Made by a program: the position numbers and the translations under genes. Under the pieces are notes generated by a model. That model was not told the DNA's origin and did no database searches. It saw only the letters and a list, made by a program, of their open reading frames with translations. Of a stretch of DNA of 41,039 nucleotides, positions 33,848 through 41,039 are shown piece by piece. The DNA comes from Candidatus Hydrogenedentota bacterium (GTDB lineage Bacteria > Hydrogenedentota > Hydrogenedentia > Hydrogenedentales > CAITNO01), in NCBI GenBank assembly GCA_018056705.1, contig JAGPFE010000024.1, positions 1 through 41,039 of the forward strand, read 5' to 3'. Numbering within the stretch: position 1 is the stretch's first letter; each line of letters begins with the position of its first letter.

Positions 33848-34983
33848 GCGGGACAACGCGAAAACTCCTGGTAGGAGCCTTGCTCCTGGTTGGAGCGATG
33901 ATCAGCGTAGTCCAGCCCGGGCTGGCGCAGGATGCGCCTCCCGCGCCCGCCCCGGCGGCGGCTCCATCCCCGCCTCCACCTGCGCCTCCCGCGCCCGACC
34001 CCGCGGCGGCTCCACCCCCGCCTCCGCCTCCTCCACTGGAGGACATTCGACAGGTCTTGGTCAAGGTCTGGATCAGCGAAACCAATGAACGGGGGGTACG
34101 GGAAATCGGGAGCGAGTTGAGTTTCAAGCGCTTCGTCCGGGGCAAGGAAGAAAAGACGGGATCCCTTCAGGAAGCCCGAACGTCTTTTCTTTCCTCGGAC
34201 CGGTTCGGTATCGTGACGGTTCCGGCCCCGAATCAGCAGTACTTTAAGCCGCCACTGCGCCCGGACCTCAATAACAATCTCGCGGACAACGTGCAGACCT
34301 ATTCGGGGGCAGGACTGTCCTTCAGCATCATCGACGCCGGGGCAGGCACCATCGACGGCATTCTCCAGTCCGTCGAAAGAAAATCGGATGCGGACCTGAT
34401 ATCGAAACCCGAACTGATCGTGGCCAACGGACAGAAGGCGGTTATCAAGGCCGGCGGTCAGGTGCCGTTCCAGGATGCCAAGGTTACGCCCCCTTATCCC
34501 GCCCAGTTGCAGGTGGTATGGCGGGATGTCGGGGTTAACCTTGATTTCACGCCCGCGATACTCCCGAACAACATGGTTCAATTGACCCTTTCCCAGGTGG
34601 AAGTTTCGGACGTCAGCCGGGTGGAAAACCTGCGGGGGGTCGACCTGCCCGTTTTCTCTACCCGTTCCCAGACCGGCAATGTCTTCGTCCCCGACGGAAC
34701 TACCCTGGTCATCGGCGGGCTCAGCAGCCGCGTGGTACGCAACTCCGAAAAACGGGTTCCGGTCGTGGGGAGTATCCCCCTTGTCGGCATTCCTTTCCGG
34801 TCCAGGAAAAGCGACGCCGAGTTGCGCAGCCTGTTGATTTTTGTCTCGCCCACCATCGTCGACCTGCGCAACCCGAGTCCGCAGGCGAGAAGCGCCATGG
34901 ACTTCTGGCGGGAAAAAGGCGTCGAGTGGGTTAACGCGGAACGCATTGAGGCCGAACGCAAGGCCATGGAAAGTGGCCTTTGA
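33844..34983 (+). CDS. Secretin-domain protein 2 with Pro/Ala-rich linker
   Basis: This 379-residue exported protein has a signal peptide (LLVGALLLVGAMISVVQPGLA, then Q). A Pro/Ala linker (about 31-64) includes eight prolines in a row. The C-terminal two thirds are a clear secretin domain: DLISKPELIVANGQKAVI, AGGQVPF, RDVGVNLDFTPAIL, NVFVPDGTTLVIGGL, VPVVGSIPLVGIPFRS and LLIFVSPTIVDL. Its ATG overlaps the stop of secretin protein 1 (ATGA), so the two are made together, perhaps as hetero-oligomers in the outer membrane. No GspE-like ATPase or pseudopilin is nearby. Confidence 0.85.
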   Translation: MSGTTRKLLVGALLLVGAMISVVQPGLAQDAPPAPAPAAAPSPPPPAPPAPDPAAAPPPPPPPPLEDIRQVLVKVWISETNERGVREIGSELSFKRFVRGKEEKTGSLQEARTSFLSSDRFGIVTVPAPNQQYFKPPLRPDLNNNLADNVQTYSGAGLSFSIIDAGAGTIDGILQSVERKSDADLISKPELIVANGQKAVIKAGGQVPFQDAKVTPPYPAQLQVVWRDVGVNLDFTPAILPNNMVQLTLSQVEVSDVSRVENLRGVDLPVFSTRSQTGNVFVPDGTTLVIGGLSSRVVRNSEKRVPVVGSIPLVGIPFRSRKSDAELRSLLIFVSPTIVDLRNPSPQARSAMDFWREKGVEWVNAERIEAERKAMESGL

Positions 34984-35019
34984 CCTCCGGCTTCCCTCCG
35001 GTCAGCCACGCTGAAACGT

Positions 35020-35916
35020 TCAGGCCCCGGTAGTCGACGCGGCCGCAATGTTAAACCGGCGTATCGTGTCGGGCACTTCTTCGGCTTTCACCATCCCAAT
35101 GGTCATGGCATCGATACAACCCTGCTTCAGCACCCATGAGATGGAAGTCTCCATCTCCTCTACTTTCCGGCCCTCGGCGCATATTTTCATGCCCACCATC
35201 CCCTTCCCCGCGTCGTGGGCCATTCGCAACACGCCTGCCACCTCTTCCGGCGAGGCATCCATGATCAGTCCAAAGGGATTGAATCGGCTGAGCATCACCT
35301 GGACCCATTCGCTTGCCGCGGCCTGGCGCAAGGCCTCGATCGAGTGACAGGAAACGCCGTGTGCCCGGACCACGCCTTTCTCCCTGGCCTCGGAGAGGAC
35401 CTCCATGCAGGGCTTCATTTTTTCCGGCCAGTCCGCCTCGGTCAAGCAATGCAACAGCACCACGTCCAGGTAATCCGTGTCCAGTTCCTTCCGAAACCGG
35501 TCGAGATCATCCCTCAGGGTTGCCGCGTCTTTCGCCGTGGTCTTGGTCAGGTAAAACAACTGTTTGCGGTCCACGCCCGACTCCCGGACCGCGTCCCGGA
35601 CGTATTCATGGGATCCATACATGTCCGCCATGTCCATGTACCGGATCCCTGCATCCAGGGCGGCGCGCAAGGTCTTGATAAAGCCTTCCCTGCCCTGCCG
35701 ATTCTGCGCGCTGCTTTTGTTCCATGCCTTGGTACCCGTCCCAATACCAAGGGCCGTGGTCGCCAGGCCTGTTTTGCCCAACTGGCGCATCGTGGTAGCG
35801 GTCAACGGGCCATGTTCAGGCTGTTTCCCGGCTTCCGTCCATCCCAACGCGGACGCGCCGGCCGTAATCACGGTCTGCCCCAGAAACGCGCGACGGTTCA
35901 ACGTGTTCTTCCGCAT
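35020..35916 (-). CDS. Aldo/keto reductase with Tat-type leader
   Basis: This 298-residue oxidoreductase has the leader NRRAFLGQTV and a weakly hydrophobic stretch to about residue 27, as in Tat substrates. The AKR barrel follows with all four catalytic residues visible: D95 and Y100 in YMDMADMYGS, K125 in YLTKTT and H156 in VVLLHCL. Substrate and cofactor are not determinable. Tat export would allow a folded NADPH-bound enzyme to reach the periplasm, but such leaders are sometimes not used. It is divergent from the C45 hydrolase gene and convergent with secretin 2 (36-base gap). Confidence 0.88.
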   Translation of the reverse strand: MRKNTLNRRAFLGQTVITAGASALGWTEAGKQPEHGPLTATTMRQLGKTGLATTALGIGTGTKAWNKSSAQNRQGREGFIKTLRAALDAGIRYMDMADMYGSHEYVRDAVRESGVDRKQLFYLTKTTAKDAATLRDDLDRFRKELDTDYLDVVLLHCLTEADWPEKMKPCMEVLSEAREKGVVRAHGVSCHSIEALRQAAASEWVQVMLSRFNPFGLIMDASPEEVAGVLRMAHDAGKGMVGMKICAEGRKVEEMETSISWVLKQGCIDAMTIGMVKAEEVPDTIRRFNIAAASTTGA

Positions 35917-35937
35917 GGCAACTCTCCGGTTATCAGG

Positions 35938-35973
35938 CTGAATTCAGCATACCATATGCCCATGTCTCGGCAA
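35938..35973 (-). promoter_or_regulatory. Candidate promoter and palindrome for the aldo/keto reductase
   Basis: On the minus strand TTGCCG (35973-35968), a 16-base spacer and TATGCT (35951-35946) form a plausible sigma-70-like promoter about 30 bases upstream of the start codon. A 10-bp palindrome CTGAATTCAG (35938-35947) overlaps the downstream edge of the -10 and could be an operator. Confidence 0.4.
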
Positions 35974-36002
35974 CCGAAACCGCCTGCCTGGGCCCGATGT
36001 CG

Positions 36003-36008
36003 TACAAT
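36003..36008 (+). promoter_or_regulatory. Candidate -10 (TACAAT) for the C45 hydrolase gene
   Basis: TACAAT lies 32 bases upstream of the chosen start at 36041. No good -35 is seen at the expected distance. Confidence 0.3.
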
Positions 36009-36040
36009 AAACTCGATTCGTGGGCATGGAGATTCCGGGT

Positions 36041-37390
36041 ATGAAAAAACTGGCTCGATTCGCGACAATCCTGGTCGGAGTGCTGCTGATCATGGGATGC
36101 GGTTTCTATCTATGGCTGAACCCCGGACGCGGACCAAAAGAAACCGTCGATCCCCACGAAAAGGGCTACGTGGAGGAAATCGACGGCACCACGGTATTAC
36201 ACCTCAAGGGATCCCCTTATGAAATGGGCTACCAGCGGGGTGTCCTGGTCCGGGACAAGGTGCTCCTGACCCTGGCCCGTTTCGATGGGCTGCTTGAAGC
36301 CGCGAAACGGGAGGTGGGCCTGCCGAAGTTCGCCGCCAACCTGATCCTGGATCTCACCTGGGCGTTGTGCAGCCCCTACATTCCTGAGCGGTACAAGCGG
36401 GAACTGGAAGGGCTCGCGGATGGTTCGGGCGTGGACCTGAAAGTCCTTCGCCGGGGACACGTGGTATCCGTCATCACCGAGCGGGGATGCAGTTGCTTTG
36501 CCGTGTGGGGTAAGGCCACCGCGGACGGCAAACTGTATCATGGGCGGAATTTCGACTGGATCACCTCCGCCGGCCTTGAAGATACCGCCATTCTCGCCCT
36601 CTATGAACCGGAAGGCGGACTGCATCCCTTCGCGTCCGCGGGCTACGCCGGGCTCATCGGTCTCCTCAGCGGCATGAACATGGAAGGCATCGCCATTGGG
36701 CAGATCGGGGCCATTAACCGGGACAAGCGGCTGTCCGGGTTGCCCCTGGAATTCGTGATGCGGCGGGTGCTGGAGGAATGTTCTGACCTGGAACAAGTTG
36801 ACCATCTCATGCAACACACCCAACATACCGTCGGGTTCAACTACGTAGTGGCAGACGGAGACGCTCGTGACGCCCGGGCGTATGAAACCACGGCCAGCCA
36901 TATCGCGATTTTCGGCCCCAACGATCCCAAAGAAACCGCGGAATACGCGATCCGCATCGAGGACTGCGTCATGCGGGCCGATGAAGCCATGGACCCGACG
37001 ATTCGATCGCTACAGAACTGCGCGAACGCTCCAGGCCTGCCCTACGGGTCCAACTCATATGACCACCGCTACAAGGGTATCGCCACGCGGGTCCAGGAGA
37101 ACTATGGCCGCATCAACCAGGAAATTGCCCTGGATATTCTTCGAGCGACCGCCATGGTCAACACGAACCTGCACAGCGTCCTGTGCAACGTGACCGACCG
37201 GGAAATGTGGGTGGCCCACGCGAAAAGTGGCCAGGACGCCGCGAAACAGCCTTATGTTCACTACGACCTGAAAAACCTGTTCAAACGCCCGGAGGAACGC
37301 CTGAATCCGGAAACTTCCCCGCGAGAGGAGAATTCGCCTGTTCCCATTTCGGCCACGGACATCCCCACGGAAGCAACGGCCCAGCCTTGA
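36041..37390 (+). CDS. Membrane-anchored C45-type (acyl-CoA:6-APA acyltransferase-like) Ntn hydrolase
   Basis: This 449-residue protein has an N-terminal leader MKKLARFATILVGVLLIMGCG, either a membrane anchor or a lipoprotein signal with C20. HLKGSPYEMGYQRG and the later ERGCSCFAVWG followed by GKLYHGRNFDW match C45 family Ntn hydrolases. In these the enzyme cleaves itself to expose a catalytic Cys, here most likely C150 (GCS). FNYVVADGDARDARAYETT and the final VLCNVTDREMWVAHA are also family-like. It would hydrolyse or transfer an amide-linked acyl group. The last 40 residues are Pro/Thr/Glu-rich. I prefer ATG 36041, with GGAG 9 bases upstream; ATG 36026 and GTG 36020 are also in frame. Confidence 0.82.
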   Translation: MKKLARFATILVGVLLIMGCGFYLWLNPGRGPKETVDPHEKGYVEEIDGTTVLHLKGSPYEMGYQRGVLVRDKVLLTLARFDGLLEAAKREVGLPKFAANLILDLTWALCSPYIPERYKRELEGLADGSGVDLKVLRRGHVVSVITERGCSCFAVWGKATADGKLYHGRNFDWITSAGLEDTAILALYEPEGGLHPFASAGYAGLIGLLSGMNMEGIAIGQIGAINRDKRLSGLPLEFVMRRVLEECSDLEQVDHLMQHTQHTVGFNYVVADGDARDARAYETTASHIAIFGPNDPKETAEYAIRIEDCVMRADEAMDPTIRSLQNCANAPGLPYGSNSYDHRYKGIATRVQENYGRINQEIALDILRATAMVNTNLHSVLCNVTDREMWVAHAKSGQDAAKQPYVHYDLKNLFKRPEERLNPETSPREENSPVPISATDIPTEATAQP

Positions 37391-37410
37391 TGCTCCCGGC
37401 ACGCGCTTTC

Positions 37411-37470
37411 GGAATCCCCCTTTCAGATCTACCTTCTATAGGAATCCCCCTTTCAGATCTACCTTCTAAT
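37411..37470. repeat. Two tandem copies of a 30-bp repeat
   Basis: GGAATCCCCCTTTCAGATCT plus ACCTTCTA occurs at 37411-37438 and again at 37441-37468. The 28 bases are identical and are separated by two bases, giving a 30-bp period (nearly three helical turns). It lies in the AT-rich gap before the glycine-rich gene. With only two copies and no spacers it is not a CRISPR. A regulatory double site or a recent slippage product are both possible. Confidence 0.85.
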
Positions 37471-37622
37471 TGTAATAAAAATTATGATTTCTGTTGTTAC
37501 GTTTTGCGCATTATGGTGAAAAATCCCTTTTTTTACCTCATGCTGATCCGGCGTTTCGTGTTACAATTTACGCAAGGAGTGCGATGGCAGTATTGTATTG
37601 AATCAACCTGGGAGAATGATTC
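37471..37622 (+). promoter_or_regulatory. AT-rich upstream region of the glycine-rich gene
   Basis: This stretch is notably AT-richer than its surroundings. TACAAT at 37562-37567 is a -10 candidate without a clear -35. GGGAG just upstream of ATG 37623 (about 8 bases) is the ribosome site. A five-codon frame (ATG at 37584 to TGA at 37601) preceded by AAGGAG is also present, but it would start almost at the presumed transcription start. Confidence 0.4.
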
Positions 37623-40600
37623 ATGAATAGAGGTATGCGGCTAAGCGTAGTGTACCTGCTGCTCGGACTGGTTCTGGCGATGGGCTTCGCCCTGCCGGCC
37701 CGGGCGAATATCGAGGATATTTACGAATCCGACGGCATCCTCCGCGACCTGGTGGCAATGAACGGCGAAACCATCATCATCGACACGGGCGCGACCCCCC
37801 CTACCCTGCTGGTCGATGCCTCGCCGATCGGGTACCTGTACCGGGGACGGGTGGTGGATGGCGTGGCCGTATTTGATTTCGCGGACGTGTATATAGAGCA
37901 GGGGGTAACCACGCAGATCTCCGGTAATCGTCCCCTGGCCATCACCGCGTCCGGAGACATGACGGTGGGATGCGTTTTTGATGTATCGGCCGGTAAGGCT
38001 GGTGGGGGCAATGGCGGCCAGGGAGGCCCTGGTGCCCAGGGGGGAACGGGGGGCATCGGAGGTCTCGGTGGATCCGGTGGTAAGGGCGGAAACGGCGGCA
38101 AGGGCGGTGACGCACTACCTTCTTCTCAACCTGGCGAAGATGGCGGCCTTGGGGAGGCTGGTCAATCAGGTCAACCGGGACAGGCGGGGTCAGACGGCTT
38201 GTCCGCGACTTCCCCCGGGCAGGCCGGCCAGCCGGGGTATGGTAACGCGCCGGGAACAGGAGGCGTCGGCGGCACGGGGGGGCAGAATACCGGTAGCCAG
38301 GGAAAAGGAGGCGCTGGTTCGACCGTTGTTGGGCAGGGTGGCGCTGCCAAAACCCGGGGAACCATTGGAGACGGGCGCGGAGGAAGCACCGCCAACATAA
38401 CCATTCCCTTTACCTCCATCACGATCACCTATGGCTTGCCGGGATCCGGAGGCAGCGATGGCAATAATGGCCAGAGCGCGTCCAGTTCCAACGCGCAGCC
38501 CGGAACCGCGGGCGCGCCGGGACAGCCCGGTGGCGCGCCCAATTTCAACGTCGATCCCAATTCCCTGGTGATCGTGGCGGGACCGGGCGGTGGTGGTGGC
38601 GGCGGCGGCGCGGGTGGTGGTGGCGGCGGTGGTGGTGGCGGCGGCGGCGGCGGTTCCGGTGGTAATGGCGGGGGTGGTGGCGGTGGTACGTATTTTCAGT
38701 CGTTCACCCTGTTTGGGGTTCCTGTGCCCGAAACCCGGGTGGGCGGCGGCGGCGGCGGCGGCGCGGCTGGAGGCTCCAGCGGTCAGGGCGGCATGGGTGG
38801 TGGTGGTGGTGGCGGCGGCGGTAACGCGGGCCAGGATGGCGGCCAGGGCTTCGCGGGTGCTTATGCCGCCGCTCCCCAGGGTGGAGCCGGTGGCGATGGG
38901 GAAAGCGCCATCGTCGGATTGTTTGGTAACGGTGGCGCGGCCGGCGTGGGCAGCGTCGGGGGTTCCGGTGGTTCGGGTGGCCAGGGCGGCGCGGGTGGAT
39001 CAGGCGGTGTAGGCGGCAGTGGCGGTAGCGGGGGTGGAGCGATTGTGCTTTCAGCCCGTGGATTGCTGAAATTGACCCAGGGCGCGGGGTTTGATATTTC
39101 CGCGGGTACGCCCCAGCCTGGTAGTGCGGGAGGCGCGGGCGGACCGGGACGTCCCCAGGGTAGCGGTGGCGCACCCGGCGCGGATGGTGGACCCGGCGGC
39201 AGCGCGGGCGACCCGTTGCTGGGAGGCGTGTTACCCGACTGGCTTCTGGACCTGATTACAGGCGGTGGCGGTGGCGCTGGCGGTAAAGGCGGCAATGGCG
39301 GCAATGGCGGTGCCAGTGCGGCTGGCGGTGCTGGCGGGGCTGGCGGCGCGGGGGGCAGTGGCGCGCCAGGCATGGTCAAACTGCATGGCTCGGTCGTGCT
39401 CGTTGAGCAGGCGGGGGCCCAGACCCCCACCGTGATCGCGGCCAATGCCGCCTCCGCCGCGCCGGAACACAATGGTAAGTTTACCATCGTGTCCAACATG
39501 AAAGCGTCGGCCGTGGCGGCCAACCAGCCCCAGTTCAGCAATCCAAACGTTGTCAGGGGAGTTACTGCCCATGACGCGGTGCTGAAGGCTTTCAATTCTT
39601 ATATCCTTCTGCCCTCTCCGCTGATTCCCAACCTGGCCGGGGGTCCGGCTCCCAACGGCTGGTGCAAGGACAATTACTGGAACCAGGCCGAAGTGGAGGC
39701 CGCCACGCCGGCCGGCCAGATCGGCGACCTGGTCTGGTGGGTAGTGCCCAGCGTGTTCGATGGTTTCGACCAGTTAGTCATCAAAAACACGGGCACTTCT
39801 GTCCTCCAGGAAGTCACCGTGAAAATCAACGCCAACAACCGTCGCCTGATCCGGGGCGCGGGATACGATAACGGGTTCCTGCGGCCAGGCCAGTCCTGGA
39901 CCACGACGGTGCCGACCGGCTCGACGGTAGTCGTCAATTTTGACGGGGAAGGCGCCGGCGCGGACGGCAGCATTTACGAAAGTGACGGTCATCTTGGCGA
40001 CCTGAACGTGTCCGGCGGCACCATCGTGATCAATACCGGGGCCTATGGTGGAGCGCCCGGGACGATGACTGTCGGCGGAAACACCTACGAGGCCCGCACG
40101 GATGTCCGGTACGAAACCGGGCAGGAAGTGGCGGTGTTCGAGTTTGAGAACGTGTCCGTGTCTGGCGCGACGGTCACGGTCACCGGCCAGCGGCCTTTGT
40201 CAATCGCCGCGCGGGCCGACATGGACTGGTCCGCGTCGATCACGGTACCGCCAGGAACCCTTGGGGGCGGCACGGGCGGAAACGGCGGCACCGGTGGCAC
40301 GGGTGGCCAGGGTGGCACGGGCGGTACCGGTGGCGTAGGCGGCCAGGGTGGTACCGGTGGCCGGGGTGGGGGCGCGGACCTCATCCGCGGAACGGTGGGG
40401 AATGGTGAAAATGGCACGCCGGGCTTGGCCGGGTCGCCTGGTACCCCGGGACAACCCGGGAATTCCGGCGCGGCCGGCGGTGATGGTGAACTTGGCCAGA
40501 AAGGTTTTGGCAACAATGGCCAGCGCGGCCAGGGTGGCGCGGGTGGTTCCGGCGGCGCGGGTGGCACGGGCGGAGCCGGCGGCGGTGGAGGCGCCCAAGC

Positions 40601-41039
40601 GGCTGGCGGCGCGGGCGCGGATGTAACCGTTGGGTTCCTGGCCATTCCGAAAAACGGCCAGGCCGGCACCTCTAATCCCGGTGGCAACGCGCCATCCGGC
40701 TCGGTAGCCAACGCGCCCGGTGCGGGCCAGGCCGGAGGCGCGGGAGCCGTGGGTGGACACGCGCTGTACAGTAACATCACTTCCGTGGCCAACTCGCTGA
40801 CGCTGGTCGCCGGTAACGGTGGTGGCGGCGGTGGCGCTGGTGGTGGTGGTGGCGGCGGCGGCGGCGGTGGTGGTGGCGGCGGCGGTTCCGGTGGTTCCGG
40901 CGGTGGTGGTGGCGGCGGCGCGGCGCAGGACAGCATATTGGGCAATTACCGCGCGGCCGGTGGATCGGGTGGCGCGGCTACTCCGGGTAATGACGGATCG
41001 TACAACGGTAACCAGACGTGGCCGCCCAGCCCGATCGGA
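37623..41039 (+). CDS. Giant glycine-rich secreted protein with duplicated module (3' end cut by window)
   Basis: The frame is open for 1139 codons to the window edge. Residues 1-30 are a signal peptide (VVYLLLGLVLAMGFALPARA, then N). A short beta-rich region begins IYESDG (33-38) and includes NRPLAITASGDM near 102. Long Gly/Ala/Gln/Ser-rich stretches follow, with near-pure glycine runs around 321-345 and a GGAIVLSARGLLKL beta segment near 475. After a non-glycine region (about 590-783) the module starts again with IYESDG at 784, RPLSIAARADM near 857 and NSLTLVAG at 1057, the counterpart of NSLVIVAG at 313. So the protein has at least two copies of a module of about 750 residues, the second incomplete here. 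A surface, matrix or adhesin role is inferred from composition; no enzyme domain is seen. Confidence 0.85.
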   Translation, partial: MNRGMRLSVVYLLLGLVLAMGFALPARANIEDIYESDGILRDLVAMNGETIIIDTGATPPTLLVDASPIGYLYRGRVVDGVAVFDFADVYIEQGVTTQISGNRPLAITASGDMTVGCVFDVSAGKAGGGNGGQGGPGAQGGTGGIGGLGGSGGKGGNGGKGGDALPSSQPGEDGGLGEAGQSGQPGQAGSDGLSATSPGQAGQPGYGNAPGTGGVGGTGGQNTGSQGKGGAGSTVVGQGGAAKTRGTIGDGRGGSTANITIPFTSITITYGLPGSGGSDGNNGQSASSSNAQPGTAGAPGQPGGAPNFNVDPNSLVIVAGPGGGGGGGGAGGGGGGGGGGGGGGSGGNGGGGGGGTYFQSFTLFGVPVPETRVGGGGGGGAAGGSSGQGGMGGGGGGGGGNAGQDGGQGFAGAYAAAPQGGAGGDGESAIVGLFGNGGAAGVGSVGGSGGSGGQGGAGGSGGVGGSGGSGGGAIVLSARGLLKLTQGAGFDISAGTPQPGSAGGAGGPGRPQGSGGAPGADGGPGGSAGDPLLGGVLPDWLLDLITGGGGGAGGKGGNGGNGGASAAGGAGGAGGAGGSGAPGMVKLHGSVVLVEQAGAQTPTVIAANAASAAPEHNGKFTIVSNMKASAVAANQPQFSNPNVVRGVTAHDAVLKAFNSYILLPSPLIPNLAGGPAPNGWCKDNYWNQAEVEAATPAGQIGDLVWWVVPSVFDGFDQLVIKNTGTSVLQEVTVKINANNRRLIRGAGYDNGFLRPGQSWTTTVPTGSTVVVNFDGEGAGADGSIYESDGHLGDLNVSGGTIVINTGAYGGAPGTMTVGGNTYEARTDVRYETGQEVAVFEFENVSVSGATVTVTGQRPLSIAARADMDWSASITVPPGTLGGGTGGNGGTGGTGGQGGTGGTGGVGGQGGTGGRGGGADLIRGTVGNGENGTPGLAGSPGTPGQPGNSGAAGGDGELGQKGFGNNGQRGQGGAGGSGGAGGTGGAGGGGGAQAAGGAGADVTVGFLAIPKNGQAGTSNPGGNAPSGSVANAPGAGQAGGAGAVGGHALYSNITSVANSLTLVAGNGGGGGGAGGGGGGGGGGGGGGGGSGGSGGGGGGGAAQDSILGNYRAAGGSGGAATPGNDGSYNGNQTWPPSPIG
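38586..38694 (+). repeat. GGC/GGT tract coding polyglycine (first copy)
   Basis: This is a run of GGT and GGC codons broken only by a few Ala, Ser and Asn codons. The mixed synonymous codons mean it is not a simple trinucleotide slippage tract. The strand is extremely G-rich and could form G-quadruplexes. It is in frame within the glycine-rich protein. Confidence 0.8.
40813..40924 (+). repeat. GGC/GGT tract coding polyglycine (second copy)
   Basis: This is the counterpart of the tract near 38600 in the second module, again directly after an NSL-x-x-VAG strand. Its matching position supports duplication of the whole module. The tract mixes GGT and GGC codons with Ala and Ser interruptions. 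Confidence 0.8.

Noticed and set aside
33409..34581. 390-codon minus-strand frame opposite the secretin genes
   Set aside because: Gly/Arg-rich shadow of the proline-rich linker and secretin domains.
37411..37470. CRISPR array
   Set aside because: Only two directly adjacent copies, no spacers and no cas genes.
37584..37601. Five-codon leader peptide (MAVLY) upstream of the glycine-rich gene
   Set aside because: It has an AAGGAG site, but would begin almost at the presumed transcription start and shows no attenuator structure.
38861..40945. Long proline-rich minus-strand frames (38861-39595, 40085-40945)
   Set aside because: They are the complement of GGC/GGT glycine codons; the plus frame is continuous with a signal peptide and duplicated modules.

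Overview
The window is GC-rich, densely coded bacterial DNA from an organism with a Gram-negative envelope. Evidence for the envelope is two secretin-domain proteins, a small Skp/OmpH-like protein, lipoprotein signals and Tat-like leaders. Most of it is core chromosome: pdxA, mutL-miaA, valS, ctpA, rph, rdgB, tsaC, rpiB, hslU and pgeF. I see no phage, transposase, CRISPR array, tRNA or rRNA gene. I cannot place the taxon. The mix of long TPR proteins, FG-GAP proteins, glycine-rich secreted proteins and a DUF5989 gene suggests an uncultivated environmental lineage (Hydrogenedentota, Sumerlaeota or another PVC/FCB-neighbourhood group), but this is only an inference.

Layout. 1-1188 (-): a transporter of the GlpT/UhpT type, cut by the window edge. 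1342-3724 (+): pdxA overlapping a secreted seven-bladed FG-GAP protein. 3753-4892 (-): a SurA-like peptidyl-prolyl isomerase lipoprotein. 4964-7052 (+): two tandem metallophosphoesterases with Tat-type leaders. 7148-9403 (+): a YfhO-like polytopic membrane protein. 9420-12433 (-): mutL and miaA with overlapping ends. 12686-16530 (+): valS and a YqhD-type aldehyde reductase.

16551-30781 (-): ten genes in one direction. In transcription order they are ctpA, rph, rdgB, tsaC, rpiB, hslU, pgeF, a 1176-residue GH13-like protein, a DUF5989 protein and a 1374-residue glycosyltransferase-TPR fusion. Several junctions overlap, so parts of the run are probably operons for proteolysis, RNA processing, nucleotide-pool cleaning and tRNA modification, with a carbohydrate/envelope group at the end.

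31165-34983 (+): four tightly packed envelope genes: a Skp/OmpH-like protein, a TPR lipoprotein with a C-terminal beta domain, and two short secretin-domain proteins. No recognisable type II, type III or type IV pilus partner lies near them. 35020-37390: a Tat-type aldo/keto reductase (-) and a membrane-anchored C45-type Ntn hydrolase (+). 37623-41039 (+): a very large glycine-rich secreted protein, open at the window edge, with a second copy of an approximately 750-residue module already started.

The most unusual items are the orphan secretin/TPR/Skp cluster, the duplicated glycine-rich protein behind a 30-bp tandem repeat, the exact 306-bp (three-TPR) higher-order repeat in the glycosyltransferase fusion, and the GH13 protein whose region IV lacks the usual histidine.
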